Below, piece after piece: positions 25,014 to 33,501 of a stretch of DNA of 64,000 nt. The position numbers and the translations under genes were made by a program. Every line of letters begins with the position of its first letter. Within the stretch, counting starts at the first letter, position 1. Source of the stretch: Endozoicomonas sp. NE40 (GTDB lineage Bacteria; Pseudomonadota; Gammaproteobacteria; Pseudomonadales; Endozoicomonadaceae); NCBI RefSeq assembly GCF_040549045.1, contig NZ_JBEWTB010000002.1, positions 3,832,501-3,896,500 on the forward strand. Reading direction: 5' to 3'. A model generated the notes under the pieces. That model saw nothing but the letters and a program-made list of their open reading frames with translations, had not been told where the DNA came from and did no database searches.

Positions 25014-26330
25014 ATGAAAAGAACATTACCGATATTGTTCTCTTTATTAAGGACGATAACATTAACCTGTATTATGGTACCACTCAGCTTGTACGCTGAA
25101 GAGCACCCCGAAAAGTTCGGTCTATACATAAAATCGGGGAATGGTAACCTCCAACGTATAGGATCGGTAGAAACCCAATTAACCGATAAAAAAGATGGAA
25201 AATCAAAGAGGCAAACCAGAAAAACACAAATAATGATTAACAAAGGCTGGAGATGGATAGCAAACCAAGGCTACACAGATTACCTTCAATACCTCAAATA
25301 CCGCAATAAAATGACATGGTTTGAATCACCTTCGCTTTTTTTTCATGCTAATTCTTCATACGAGGCATCATTAATTGATTTTTCATCAGAAACCTATGAG
25401 GTTGGTGCAACCCACTTTTCCCTGAGGTATTCATATCCGGCGAATCAGCATTTGGGTAGCGCGGGACAATCCTACATTTACACTTATATGATGTGGGAAG
25501 ACAGTCATTTACCGCTCTGCCTCGTTGAAGCTCCGGAAGCAGGTAGCCAGACAGAATTAACCGGAGCAATGATGGAGCTGGATGAGGGGTACGACTCGCT
25601 GGGGTCATCCGAAGACTTGGGGGCAACAGCTCTGGACCCCGGATCAGCAGGGGTTACAAATGCAAAGCTGAGTATGATTAATTTCTATTATCTGTACGGT
25701 GGTCACGAAAGCTTAGGCGCATGGTACTTTAACCACTATTTTGACGAAAGTAACCCGGACTTGAGTTCTGACACTGGCTCTGACACTGGTTCTGAGATCC
25801 CAAAAACGGTATTCGTTGATATATGGTCGCTGTTTGAATACCGTACGATCATACATCAACTGATAACCGATAATCAGTATTCTGTTTTTCTGGTCACCCC
25901 TCTTCTTGGCACAAACCCTGTCATGCTCGCTAACACCGAGTCAGCTGAACAGGGGGGAAGTTTTGTCTTTAACCTTCTTTCTTCTATCAGAGCCCCTGAT
26001 GGCGGAAGGTTTCAGGCCGGACGTGTTGAGCTTGTTGCCAGCACATCCTCAATGCTTGACAGGGTTAGAATGGTATTCACAACCGACGTGGAGGTGGAGA
26101 TTAATCTTGTGAGAGAGCCGGGTGATGAAGCTTTCTCTGCCGAAGTAACACAGTTACCCGAACTCACACTGACAGAACAGGGCTTTCCACCTGTCGATCA
26201 TTTACAGTGTGAGGAATATCTCGATGATACGCCGACAGACCTTCCCGTTCCGGAATGGGAAACGCTTGAAATGCAGGGAACAAACTGGTGGTTTCTGTTT
26301 AATGATGGTGATAACGGGACAAAACCATGA
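25014..26330 (+). CDS. hypothetical secreted protein, 438 aa
   Basis: The start at MKRTLPILFSLLRTIT is chosen because AGGAG lies 5 nt upstream; an in-frame start 18 nt earlier is weaker. A signal peptide is likely (cleavage after LYA near residue 28). The mature protein has a basic stretch (DKKDGKSKRQTRK), aromatic-rich segments, and a low-complexity acidic part with an SDTGSDTGSEIP repeat near residue 253. I recognise no family. It sits between the ubiUV terminator and the convergent ubiT gene and looks like an insertion between functionally linked genes. An outer-membrane or secreted lineage-specific protein is the best guess. Confidence 0.65.
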   Translation: MKRTLPILFSLLRTITLTCIMVPLSLYAEEHPEKFGLYIKSGNGNLQRIGSVETQLTDKKDGKSKRQTRKTQIMINKGWRWIANQGYTDYLQYLKYRNKMTWFESPSLFFHANSSYEASLIDFSSETYEVGATHFSLRYSYPANQHLGSAGQSYIYTYMMWEDSHLPLCLVEAPEAGSQTELTGAMMELDEGYDSLGSSEDLGATALDPGSAGVTNAKLSMINFYYLYGGHESLGAWYFNHYFDESNPDLSSDTGSDTGSEIPKTVFVDIWSLFEYRTIIHQLITDNQYSVFLVTPLLGTNPVMLANTESAEQGGSFVFNLLSSIRAPDGGRFQAGRVELVASTSSMLDRVRMVFTTDVEVEINLVREPGDEAFSAEVTQLPELTLTEQGFPPVDHLQCEEYLDDTPTDLPVPEWETLEMQGTNWWFLFNDGDNGTKP

Positions 26331-26358
26331 CTGAAAACTGATTTTTCCGCGACAGCAT

Positions 26359-26398
26359 CGAACGCGGGAACCTGCTGCACAGCAGGCTACCGCGTTCG
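26359..26398. terminator. compound hairpin between convergent genes
   Basis: Outer stem CGAACGCGG (26359-26367) / CCGCGTTCG (26390-26398) encloses a second stem CCTGCTG (26371-26377) / CAGCAGG (26380-26386). No T run follows, so it could be a bidirectional transcription barrier or a REP-like palindrome. Confidence 0.5.
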
Positions 26399-26444
26399 TG
26401 GGAGTGACGTTGAGGAAGGTGATAGAGCTTCTACCGCTTAGTTA

Positions 26445-26915
26445 CTAGCGGCTAAAGTTTTCTAATTTATTGCCCAGTTTCATCAGGGTCTGGAATGCTT
26501 TGGGCAGCTGTTCGGTATCGATGCTGTCGAGCAGGTTTTTCAACCCTAACCCCAGTTCTGTATCCCCTTCAATCATTAAACGACGTTGAAAGAACAGTGT
26601 GTCGGGGTCTTCCCTGCGCAATGCCAGCGTTCGAAATGCCATGCTGTCACCACAGAATACGACATCACACGGGCGACTGTTAACCGCTTTCAGCTGGTTG
26701 CCGTCGAAGCCTATATGGAAGCTCAGCTCTGCGTCCGTGATGTGAATCTTGACCCAGCGCTGCTCCATAAAATCAAACTCGCCTTCTTCAACAGACTGGC
26801 GAAAGACGTGGTTGATGGCTTTTTCCAGTGGTGTGGTCAACAGTTCGTCAGGCATAAGACGCAGTGGAGTTGTCAGGGTTTTTACACTGGGTAAGGGAGG
26901 TGTAGGCAAAGCCAT
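26445..26915 (-). CDS. ubiT: ubiquinone biosynthesis accessory factor UbiT (SCP2 domain)
   Basis: A 156-aa SCP2-type lipid-binding protein (formerly YhbT). The C-terminal signature DPDTLFFQRRLMIEGDTELG followed by LKNLLDSI is diagnostic. UbiT binds the hydrophobic ubiquinone precursors and is needed with UbiU and UbiV for anaerobic ubiquinone synthesis. An AAGGAG ribosome site sits 5 nt before the ATG. It lies only 18 bp downstream of thiM on the same strand, so it is probably transcribed with thiM rather than with ubiUV, from which it is separated by an orphan gene on the other strand. Confidence 0.92.
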   Translation of the reverse strand: MALPTPPLPSVKTLTTPLRLMPDELLTTPLEKAINHVFRQSVEEGEFDFMEQRWVKIHITDAELSFHIGFDGNQLKAVNSRPCDVVFCGDSMAFRTLALRREDPDTLFFQRRLMIEGDTELGLGLKNLLDSIDTEQLPKAFQTLMKLGNKLENFSR

Positions 26916-26933
26916 GGCGGCTCCTTTTTATTT

Positions 26934-27743
26934 TTAACACAGAATTTCAAGACTTAAACGGGCTTGAATCGTCTCAGCATCCAGCTGGTACAACTCGTCC
27001 AGAAGGTGCATTTGCAGGGAGCCTGGACCCTTTGCGATGAAGGCCGCTTTTTCACCGGCTATGCCCAGACAGGCGATACTGGCAGTTACTGCCAGCCATG
27101 GGTCTTCGCTACTGGCCATGAAGGCTCCGGTTATCGCGGTTGCTGTACAGCCGGTACCCGTTACTTTCGCCATCATGGGGTGACCGTTAGTGATTTTTGC
27201 TACGCGCTGACCGTCAATGATGTAGTCCGTTGCGCCGGTGACTGCAAGAACGGTATTTAGCTGCGAAGCGCGTTCCTGAAGGTAGTTCAGCGTTTCATTC
27301 AGAGCATCATCGCTGGAACTGTCGGTGTCCACACCTCTGCCGGTGGGCTCGCCGGTCAGCAGGGTCAGGATTTCAGACGCATTGCCCCGGATGGCTGCAG
27401 GCTGTAGCTCCAGAAGTTCTGAATTAAGTTGTAAACGATAGGGGGTTGCTCCGGCACCTACCGGGTCGAGAATCCAGGGTTTGCCCTGTTCACGGGCTGC
27501 CTTGATGGCTTTTCTTATTGACGTCCGTTGGGTTTCACAGGGAGTGCCGGTATTGATAACCAGTGCGCTGGCGATACTGACCATATCCGCCATCTCTTCT
27601 GGTGCATGGGCCATCACCGGTGAAGCGCCAATCGCCAGCAATGCGTTGGCGGTGGAGTTGGTGACAACCTGATTGGTGATGTTGTGAATTACTGGTTGCT
27701 TTTGTCTCAGCGCGGCCAGTGTGGCAAAGATTTCAGAGTGCAT
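26934..27743 (-). CDS. thiM: hydroxyethylthiazole kinase
   Basis: A 269-aa ribokinase-like enzyme that phosphorylates 4-methyl-5-(2-hydroxyethyl)thiazole in thiamine salvage. Family motifs: PVIHNITNQVVTNSTANALL at the N-terminus, WILDPVGAGATPYR, and the anion-hole GTGCTATA with the catalytic Cys. No thiD or thiE is adjacent, and I see no TPP riboswitch core upstream. The stop lies 18 bp before ubiT, an unexpected operon pairing. Confidence 0.95.
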   Translation of the reverse strand: MHSEIFATLAALRQKQPVIHNITNQVVTNSTANALLAIGASPVMAHAPEEMADMVSIASALVINTGTPCETQRTSIRKAIKAAREQGKPWILDPVGAGATPYRLQLNSELLELQPAAIRGNASEILTLLTGEPTGRGVDTDSSSDDALNETLNYLQERASQLNTVLAVTGATDYIIDGQRVAKITNGHPMMAKVTGTGCTATAITGAFMASSEDPWLAVTASIACLGIAGEKAAFIAKGPGSLQMHLLDELYQLDAETIQARLSLEILC

Positions 27744-28116
27744 CGTTAGTGTTAGCCCGGATGAAAAAAGGATCGCTAAACTTTAGCCGTAAAATGCCCT
27801 GTCAGACTATACATCAGGCGAAAAATGGCCGGATTGATATGGGTCATGTGGAATCACTTATCTGTTTGGTGAATGTTGCTATCTGTTATGTTTTGTTCCG
27901 GTTATTAATTCTGCGCAACTTGATAAATGTAGGTTTATTATTTGGTTGGTTGGTTAAAACAAAGTATTTTACTATTGTAACGATGTTGTTTTGTCGTTAA
28001 ATTAACCGCGTCTGAAACAGGTACTGTTCTGTATCTGTTGTTTAAACACCATTCGTTTTTCTTCTGTGCCTTTTGGTGCAGGGAGTATTTATTGACTTGA
28101 TTGTCCGGGGATAAAA
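27744..28116. other. divergent promoter region of thiM and alaE
   Basis: AT-rich, with no gene or riboswitch recognised. It must hold the promoters of thiM (minus) and alaE (plus). Confidence 0.4.
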
Positions 28117-28515
28117 ATGTCCATCAAGCGTGAAACCATTGCAGATACCTTTGCACTGATCAGTTTTGGTCTGGTTGTCGGTATGTCCGTTGAATTGTTT
28201 GTGGCTGGCTTAAGTCTTGAGCAGTCATTGCATTCACGCTTGCTGAGTATCCCTGTGAATCTGCTGATTGCCCGACCTTATGGTATGTACCGGGACTGGA
28301 TTATGGCCCGGGGCAGGAAAGTGACAAGCAGCTCCCTGATGGATTCAATAATGGATATTGTGGCATTCCTGAGTTTCCAGATGCCGGTTTATGCGGTGCT
28401 GGTGGGTACTTCCGGGGCTTCTCTGGATCAGGTGATTACTGCTTGTATGGGGCAGCTGGGAGCGCTGATTCTGATGGGGCCGTCCTTATGGCATTTATAT
28501 GCAGATGTGCCGTAA
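28117..28515 (+). CDS. alaE: L-alanine exporter AlaE
   Basis: A 132-aa inner-membrane protein with about four hydrophobic segments. It carries the AlaE signature segments ADTFALISFGLVVGMSVELF, SIPVNLLIARPYGMYRDW and FQMPVYAVLVG. AlaE exports L-alanine, a relief valve for peptide uptake and intracellular alanine. GGGG lies a few nt before the ATG. A peptide-type ABC importer lies 0.5 kb downstream, a suggestive neighbourhood although it is a separate unit. A terminator follows at 28637. Confidence 0.92.
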   Translation: MSIKRETIADTFALISFGLVVGMSVELFVAGLSLEQSLHSRLLSIPVNLLIARPYGMYRDWIMARGRKVTSSSLMDSIMDIVAFLSFQMPVYAVLVGTSGASLDQVITACMGQLGALILMGPSLWHLYADVP

Positions 28516-28550
28516 CTGGTTTGCTGAGCGTACTCCTCTGCAGGCCGCAT

Positions 28551-28614
28551 AGCTATTCATCTGGGTAGCTATTCATCTGGGTAGCTATTTATCTAAGCAG
28601 CAACTCATCTAAAT
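28551..28614 (+). repeat. 16-bp tandem repeat after alaE
   Basis: Unit AGCTATTCATCTGGGT: two exact copies (28551-28566, 28567-28582), a diverged third (28583-28598) and a degenerate fourth (28599-28614). It lies between the alaE stop and its terminator. Confidence 0.85.
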
Positions 28615-28636
28615 GGCCATTCAAGTGACTATTATT

Positions 28637-28674
28637 AAAGCGACACCCGTCTGTTTGAGGGTTGTCGCTTTTTT
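28637..28674 (+). terminator. rho-independent terminator of alaE
   Basis: AAAGCGACACCC (28637-28648) pairs with GGGTTGTCGCTTT (28659-28671) with one bulge, ending in a run of six T. Confidence 0.8.
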
Positions 28675-28895
28675 GTACTAGTATGGTCTTGTATTTTATT
28701 CCTCCTTATTTCTCTGATATAGTCCAGAAAAATCGCCCGAATGAGTGGTGCGGGCTGCCAATAACAATTCATCAATCACGACTAATAATGCGACGATTGC
28801 TTTTTAAACAATAATGTCGTCGTATTCACAGGTTCTTATTTAAAACACCGAACCTGATTTTTCAGCAGGCAGATTCTTACCCGTTCACAGCCAGA

Positions 28896-28947
28896 AGCCT
28901 GTCGGACTTATGCAACCGCAGTAGGACAGTCTTAAGTCCGACAGGCT
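28896..28947. repeat. 15-bp perfect inverted repeat upstream of the ABC operon
   Basis: AGCCTGTCGGACTTA (28896-28910) and TAAGTCCGACAGGCT (28933-28947) are exact inverted copies with a 22-bp spacer. The rest of 28675-29040 shows no gene. It could be an intergenic repeat family or a regulatory hairpin in the leader of the transporter operon, about 95 bp before its start. Confidence 0.7.
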
Positions 28948-29040
28948 CCTGTGTCTGGCATTGCATTCGTGCGTTATTAATAAAAATGAATTTTGCAGAC
29001 AGTTTCAGGGACTGTTGCTGTTTGCAGGCAAGGGGGCTGC

Positions 29041-30813
29041 ATGTCTTTATTGGAAGTGAATGACCTGCGCATTGAGTTTCCGTCGCGCCATGGTGTTGCG
29101 GTGGCAGTGAATGATGTGTCTTTTACGGTCAGTCGGGGAGAAATTCTTGGGCTTGTCGGTGAGTCGGGTGCGGGAAAATCTACCATTGGTAATGGCATTA
29201 TTGATCTGCTCAGCCCTCCAGGACGTGTAGCGTCTGGCCAGGTCACTCTGGCGGGAGAGACGATTTCCGGTTATTCCGGAGAGGCGATTCGACAGGTCAG
29301 GGGGAATCGTATCGGGTTTATTTTTCAGGATCCGATGACGTCACTCAATCCGTTGTTGACCATTGAAACTCAGCTGGTCGAAACCATCCGTACCAATCTG
29401 CAACTGGATAAACAGGCCGCTGCGAAAAAAGCACTCGCCATGTTGCAGGCTGTTGGCATTCCCGAACCGGAATTACGCATAAAACAGTACCCGCATCAGT
29501 TTTCCGGAGGCATGCGACAAAGAGTTGTTATTGCCATTGCTCTGTCCTGTGATCCGGAACTGATTATAGCGGATGAGCCGACGACGGCACTGGACGTATC
29601 GGTTCAGGACCAGATATTGCAGCTGATTCGCAAGCTCTGCAAAGAGCGCGATGTGGGTTGCATTCTCGTTACTCATGATATGGGCGTGATTGCTAATACC
29701 ACCGATCGTGTCGCTGTTATGTATAGGGGGGAGATGGTTGAAATTGGCACAACCGGGCAGATTTTGCATGATCCGGTCCATGACTATACAAAGAGCCTGA
29801 TCAGTGCGGTGCCAAGAGCTGACATCAAGCTCCATCGGTTTCCAAGGGTTGAATACATAGAAAAAGTACAGACCAAGGCTATTGATGTTAAGAACCACTG
29901 GCTGGGCCAGAAGGAAACCTTTGGCGAGCTTCATGAAGGCCATCTGCTTGAAGTGCAGAACGTTCATTTAAAATTTGAGACCCAGAGTGCTTTTCTGCAA
30001 AAAAACAGAAAATATGTGCAGGCTTCCGACAATGTCTCTTTCTGTGTTCAGGAAGGGGAAACCTTTGGGTTGGTCGGTGAGTCGGGGTCAGGCAAGTCAA
30101 CCATTGCCAGAGTCATTGCCGGACTGTATACACCAGACAGTGGTGAGATTGTTTACGCTGGCAAAGGTGTCAGCAAACTGGATGACAGGAGTCGCCGCCC
30201 CATCAGGCGACAGATTCAGATGGTATTCCAGAATCCCTATTCAAGCCTTAATGGCCGGATGAAAGTAAACGATATTATTGCAGAGCCGATACGCTTCCAC
30301 CGTCTGGCGGATTCTGAATCGCAGATCCGGCAAATTATTGCCGACCTTCTCGATCATGTAGGGCTGGGCAGCCAGGCGGGCGTAAAATATCCCCACGAAT
30401 TTTCCGGCGGACAGCGTCAGCGTATTTCCATTGCCAGGGCTCTGGCAACACGACCAAGGTTACTGATCTGTGATGAGCCGACTTCTGCGCTGGATGTCTC
30501 TGTACAGGCACAGATTTTGAACCTTCTGAAAGACCTGCAGGACGAGCTGGGTTTGACCATGCTTTTTATCAGTCACGACTTACCGGTTATTCGCCAGATG
30601 TGTGACCGGGTGGCGGTCATGAAGCAGGGGGGCATCGTTGAAATAGCCGACACTGAACAGCTGTTTACCCAACCGGCACATCCTTATTCACAAAGCCTGA
30701 TTGAGTTGATGCCACAAATGCACCAGCTTTCACGGGAAGGACTGGAAATTGAAGGGCAAAGCCAGTTACAACAACAAAATTCAGGGTTTGCTCTTGTGAT
30801 GGAAAGAGTCTGA
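29041..30813 (+). CDS. fused double ATP-binding protein of a peptide-type ABC importer
   Basis: A 590-aa protein with two complete ABC domains, like a DppD-DppF fusion (GsiA/YejF organisation). Each half has a Walker A loop (GESGAGKS at about 40-47; GESGSGKS in the second half), an ABC signature (FSGGMRQR; FSGGQRQR) and a Walker B segment (IIADEPTTALD; LICDEPTSALD). The start at MSLLEVNDLRIEF is preceded by AGGGGGC; an in-frame codon 48 nt upstream is less likely. It powers the two permeases encoded at 32.5-34.4 kb. The substrate class (peptide, nickel or opine) cannot be fixed from the ATPase. Confidence 0.93.
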   Translation: MSLLEVNDLRIEFPSRHGVAVAVNDVSFTVSRGEILGLVGESGAGKSTIGNGIIDLLSPPGRVASGQVTLAGETISGYSGEAIRQVRGNRIGFIFQDPMTSLNPLLTIETQLVETIRTNLQLDKQAAAKKALAMLQAVGIPEPELRIKQYPHQFSGGMRQRVVIAIALSCDPELIIADEPTTALDVSVQDQILQLIRKLCKERDVGCILVTHDMGVIANTTDRVAVMYRGEMVEIGTTGQILHDPVHDYTKSLISAVPRADIKLHRFPRVEYIEKVQTKAIDVKNHWLGQKETFGELHEGHLLEVQNVHLKFETQSAFLQKNRKYVQASDNVSFCVQEGETFGLVGESGSGKSTIARVIAGLYTPDSGEIVYAGKGVSKLDDRSRRPIRRQIQMVFQNPYSSLNGRMKVNDIIAEPIRFHRLADSESQIRQIIADLLDHVGLGSQAGVKYPHEFSGGQRQRISIARALATRPRLLICDEPTSALDVSVQAQILNLLKDLQDELGLTMLFISHDLPVIRQMCDRVAVMKQGGIVEIADTEQLFTQPAHPYSQSLIELMPQMHQLSREGLEIEGQSQLQQQNSGFALVMERV

Positions 30814-30885
30814 CGGAAAGAGCTTGATAGAAACTGCCTGAAGGCAGCAGTTTTATGACAAAAATAATCCCAGGAGAGGGAAATA

Positions 30886-32442
30886 ATGAAAAAAATCCTT
30901 AAGTCGATGGCAGGCATTGTGCTTGCTACAACACTGGCTGCGGGGGCGCAGGCTGCAACCCTGAAAGTAGCATATGACTCTGATCCGGTCTCTCTTGATC
31001 CTCATGAACAGTTGTCCGGTGGAACACTGCAAATGTCCCATTTGCTGTTTGATCCACTGGTGCGCTGGGATAAGGATATGAACTTTGAGCCGCGCCTGGC
31101 GACAAAGTGGGAGCGTAAGGATGATCTGACCATGCGCTTTTATCTACGTGAGGGCGTTAAGTTCCATTCCGGTAATGATTTCACGGCTAAAGACGTGAAA
31201 TGGACTTTTGACCGTCTGAAGGACAGCCCGGATTACAGAGCCATATTTGAACCTTTTGCGGCACTGAAGGTGATTGATGATCACACCATCGACCTAGTGA
31301 CCAGAAAGCCATTCCCGCTGGTGCTGAATAATGCCACGTACATATTCCCTATGGACAGTGCCTTTTATACCGGTGAAGACGACAAAGGTCAGCCTAAAGA
31401 CCGTCTGGTAAAACACGCAGATACCTTTGCTTCCCGCAATGCTTCCGGTACCGGGCCTTATATTGTTGAACGACGCCAGCAGGGTGTCAGAACTGACTAT
31501 AAGCGATTTGCTGACTACTGGGACAAGCAGTCTCCGGGTAATGTCCAGACCATTACCCTGACACCGATCAAGGAAGGTCCTACCCGTGTTGCGGCTTTGC
31601 TGGCAGGTGATGTTGACTTTATTTTCCCTGTGCCGCCGAACGATCACGATCGTATTAACCGTTCTTCCCGTTCTGAACTGGTGACTCTGCCTGGTACCCG
31701 GCTGATTACCCTGCAGTTGAATCAGGAACGTGTGGAAGCTTTTAAAGACAAGCGTGTGCGTCAGGCGATCAACTACGCCATCAATAATGAAGGGATTGTT
31801 GAGCGCATTATGCGAGGCTTTGCCACCGCAGCGGGTCAGCAGGGACCTGAAGGCTATGTGGGTTACGTCGAAGACCTGAAGCCTCAGTACGATCTGGAAA
31901 AAGCCAGACAACTGATGAAAGAAGCGGGTTATGAAGAGGGTTTCAGTATCACCATGCTGGCACCGAATAACCGTTACATTAATGATGCCCGTATTGCGCA
32001 GGCAGCGGCCAGTATGCTGGCTCGAATCAATATCAGGGTAGACCTGAAGACTATTCCGAAAGCTCAGTACTGGCCTGAATTCGACCTGCGTTCAGCGGAT
32101 ATTATGATGATTGGCTGGCACTCTGATACTGAAGACTCTGCCAACTTCACGGAGTACCTGACTGCCTGTACCGATGAAGCAACCGGTTGGGGGCAGTACA
32201 ACAGTGGTAACTATTGTAACAAGGTAGTGGACGACATGGTTCGTTCAGCGAACCAGGAAACCGATCTGTCTAAGCGTGCGGCTGTTCTTCAGGATGTTGA
32301 ACGTACCCTGTACGAAGAAGCGGCTTATGTGCCTCTGCACTGGCAGAACCTTGCCTGGGGTGCCGGTAAGGGGGTACAGGCTGAAAGCGTCGTAAATGTT
32401 ATGAATTTCCCATACCTTGGTGACCTGGTGGTGACCCAGTAA
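30886..32442 (+). CDS. family 5 extracellular solute-binding protein (peptide-type)
   Basis: A 518-aa periplasmic binding protein with a Sec signal peptide (about 1-23, ending AQA). It contains SBP_bac_5 landmarks: YDSDPVSLDPHEQLSGG, LYFREGVKFHSG-like LREGVKFHSGNDF, and the long C-terminal lobe ending YVPLHWQNLAWGAGKGVQAE. Ligands of the family include di/oligopeptides, glutathione and nickel. AGGAGAGGG precedes the start. It is the second gene of the transporter operon, about 70 bp after the ATPase. Confidence 0.93.
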   Translation: MKKILKSMAGIVLATTLAAGAQAATLKVAYDSDPVSLDPHEQLSGGTLQMSHLLFDPLVRWDKDMNFEPRLATKWERKDDLTMRFYLREGVKFHSGNDFTAKDVKWTFDRLKDSPDYRAIFEPFAALKVIDDHTIDLVTRKPFPLVLNNATYIFPMDSAFYTGEDDKGQPKDRLVKHADTFASRNASGTGPYIVERRQQGVRTDYKRFADYWDKQSPGNVQTITLTPIKEGPTRVAALLAGDVDFIFPVPPNDHDRINRSSRSELVTLPGTRLITLQLNQERVEAFKDKRVRQAINYAINNEGIVERIMRGFATAAGQQGPEGYVGYVEDLKPQYDLEKARQLMKEAGYEEGFSITMLAPNNRYINDARIAQAAASMLARINIRVDLKTIPKAQYWPEFDLRSADIMMIGWHSDTEDSANFTEYLTACTDEATGWGQYNSGNYCNKVVDDMVRSANQETDLSKRAAVLQDVERTLYEEAAYVPLHWQNLAWGAGKGVQAESVVNVMNFPYLGDLVVTQ

Positions 32443-32520
32443 TGGTCGGGCGGTTGTTCGCCAGAAAATAGTGAACAACCGCCATTTCAGGAAGAATAAA
32501 CTAAACGACCGGGTTGTATT

Positions 32521-33501
32521 ATGTTGTTGTTTTTATTTCGAAGGCTGATTCAGGGACTGGCGGTCATGTTTGTCATCAGCCTGATCAGTTTCTCCATTCA
32601 GGATAATCTGGGTGATCCGCTGCGAGAGATGGTGGGGCAGTCAGTATCTGAAGCGGAGCGTCAGGCTTTGCGACAGGAAATGGGGTTGAATGACCCGTTT
32701 CTGGTTCAGTATGGGCGGTTTATGTCCAGGGCGGTTCGTGGTGACCTTGGAACGTCTTATTTCTTCAAGGAGCCTGCCCTGCAGGTGATTATGGCCAAGC
32801 TTCCGGCAACACTGGAACTGGTATTCGGTGCTACTTTACTCATTGTTCTTATTTCTGTGCCTTCGGGCGTTTATTGTGCCATCCGTCCCAATAGCTGGCT
32901 GACACGGTTTATATTGGGAATCAGTATTCTGGGGATTTCCATCCCTGTTTTCCTGACCGCTATTTTCTGCATCTTCCTGTTTTCTATCGAACTGGGATGG
33001 CTGCCCTCCTATGGACGGGGTGAACTGGTTTCTGTTTTTGGATTATGGGACAGTGGTTACTTAACTAAAGACGGTATTCTGCACCTGGTGCTGCCATGTT
33101 TTGCTCTTGCCAGCATTATGCTGCCGTTGTTTATCCGACTGATACGCTCTGAAATGGTGGAGGCCCTGCATACTGAGTATGTGAAATTTGCCAAAGCCAA
33201 AGGGTTAAGAAAAGCCCGCGTTTATTTTGTTCATGCCCTTAAAAATACCATGCTGCCTGTGCTGACGGTGGGCGGGGTGCAAATTGGGACAATGGTTGCT
33301 TATACCATTCTGACCGAGAGTGTTTTCCAGTGGCCGGGTATGGGGTTCCTGTTTCTGGAGGCTGTTCATCGGGTTGATACACCATTGATTGTGGCGTACC
33401 TGATTGTGGTCGGCGGTATTTTTGTGATCGTCAATACCCTTGTCGATATTCTTTATGGTCTGATCAATCCAACGGTAAATCTGGCAAGGCCTGCGCAATG
33501 A
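32521..33501 (+). CDS. peptide-type ABC importer permease (DppB-like)
   Basis: A 326-aa inner-membrane permease with about six helices. It has the DppB/GsiC N-terminus (FLFRRLIQGLAVMFVISLISF) and the ATPase-docking loop (EMVEALHTEYVKFAKAKGL, followed by AYTILTESVFQWPGMG). It pairs with the second permease, whose ATGA start overlaps its stop by four bases. Confidence 0.93.
   Translation: MLLFLFRRLIQGLAVMFVISLISFSIQDNLGDPLREMVGQSVSEAERQALRQEMGLNDPFLVQYGRFMSRAVRGDLGTSYFFKEPALQVIMAKLPATLELVFGATLLIVLISVPSGVYCAIRPNSWLTRFILGISILGISIPVFLTAIFCIFLFSIELGWLPSYGRGELVSVFGLWDSGYLTKDGILHLVLPCFALASIMLPLFIRLIRSEMVEALHTEYVKFAKAKGLRKARVYFVHALKNTMLPVLTVGGVQIGTMVAYTILTESVFQWPGMGFLFLEAVHRVDTPLIVAYLIVVGGIFVIVNTLVDILYGLINPTVNLARPAQ

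Noticed and set aside
27744..28116. TPP riboswitch upstream of thiM
   Set aside because: Neither the conserved CTGAGA-type segment nor the second thi-box core could be found on the minus strand upstream of thiM.
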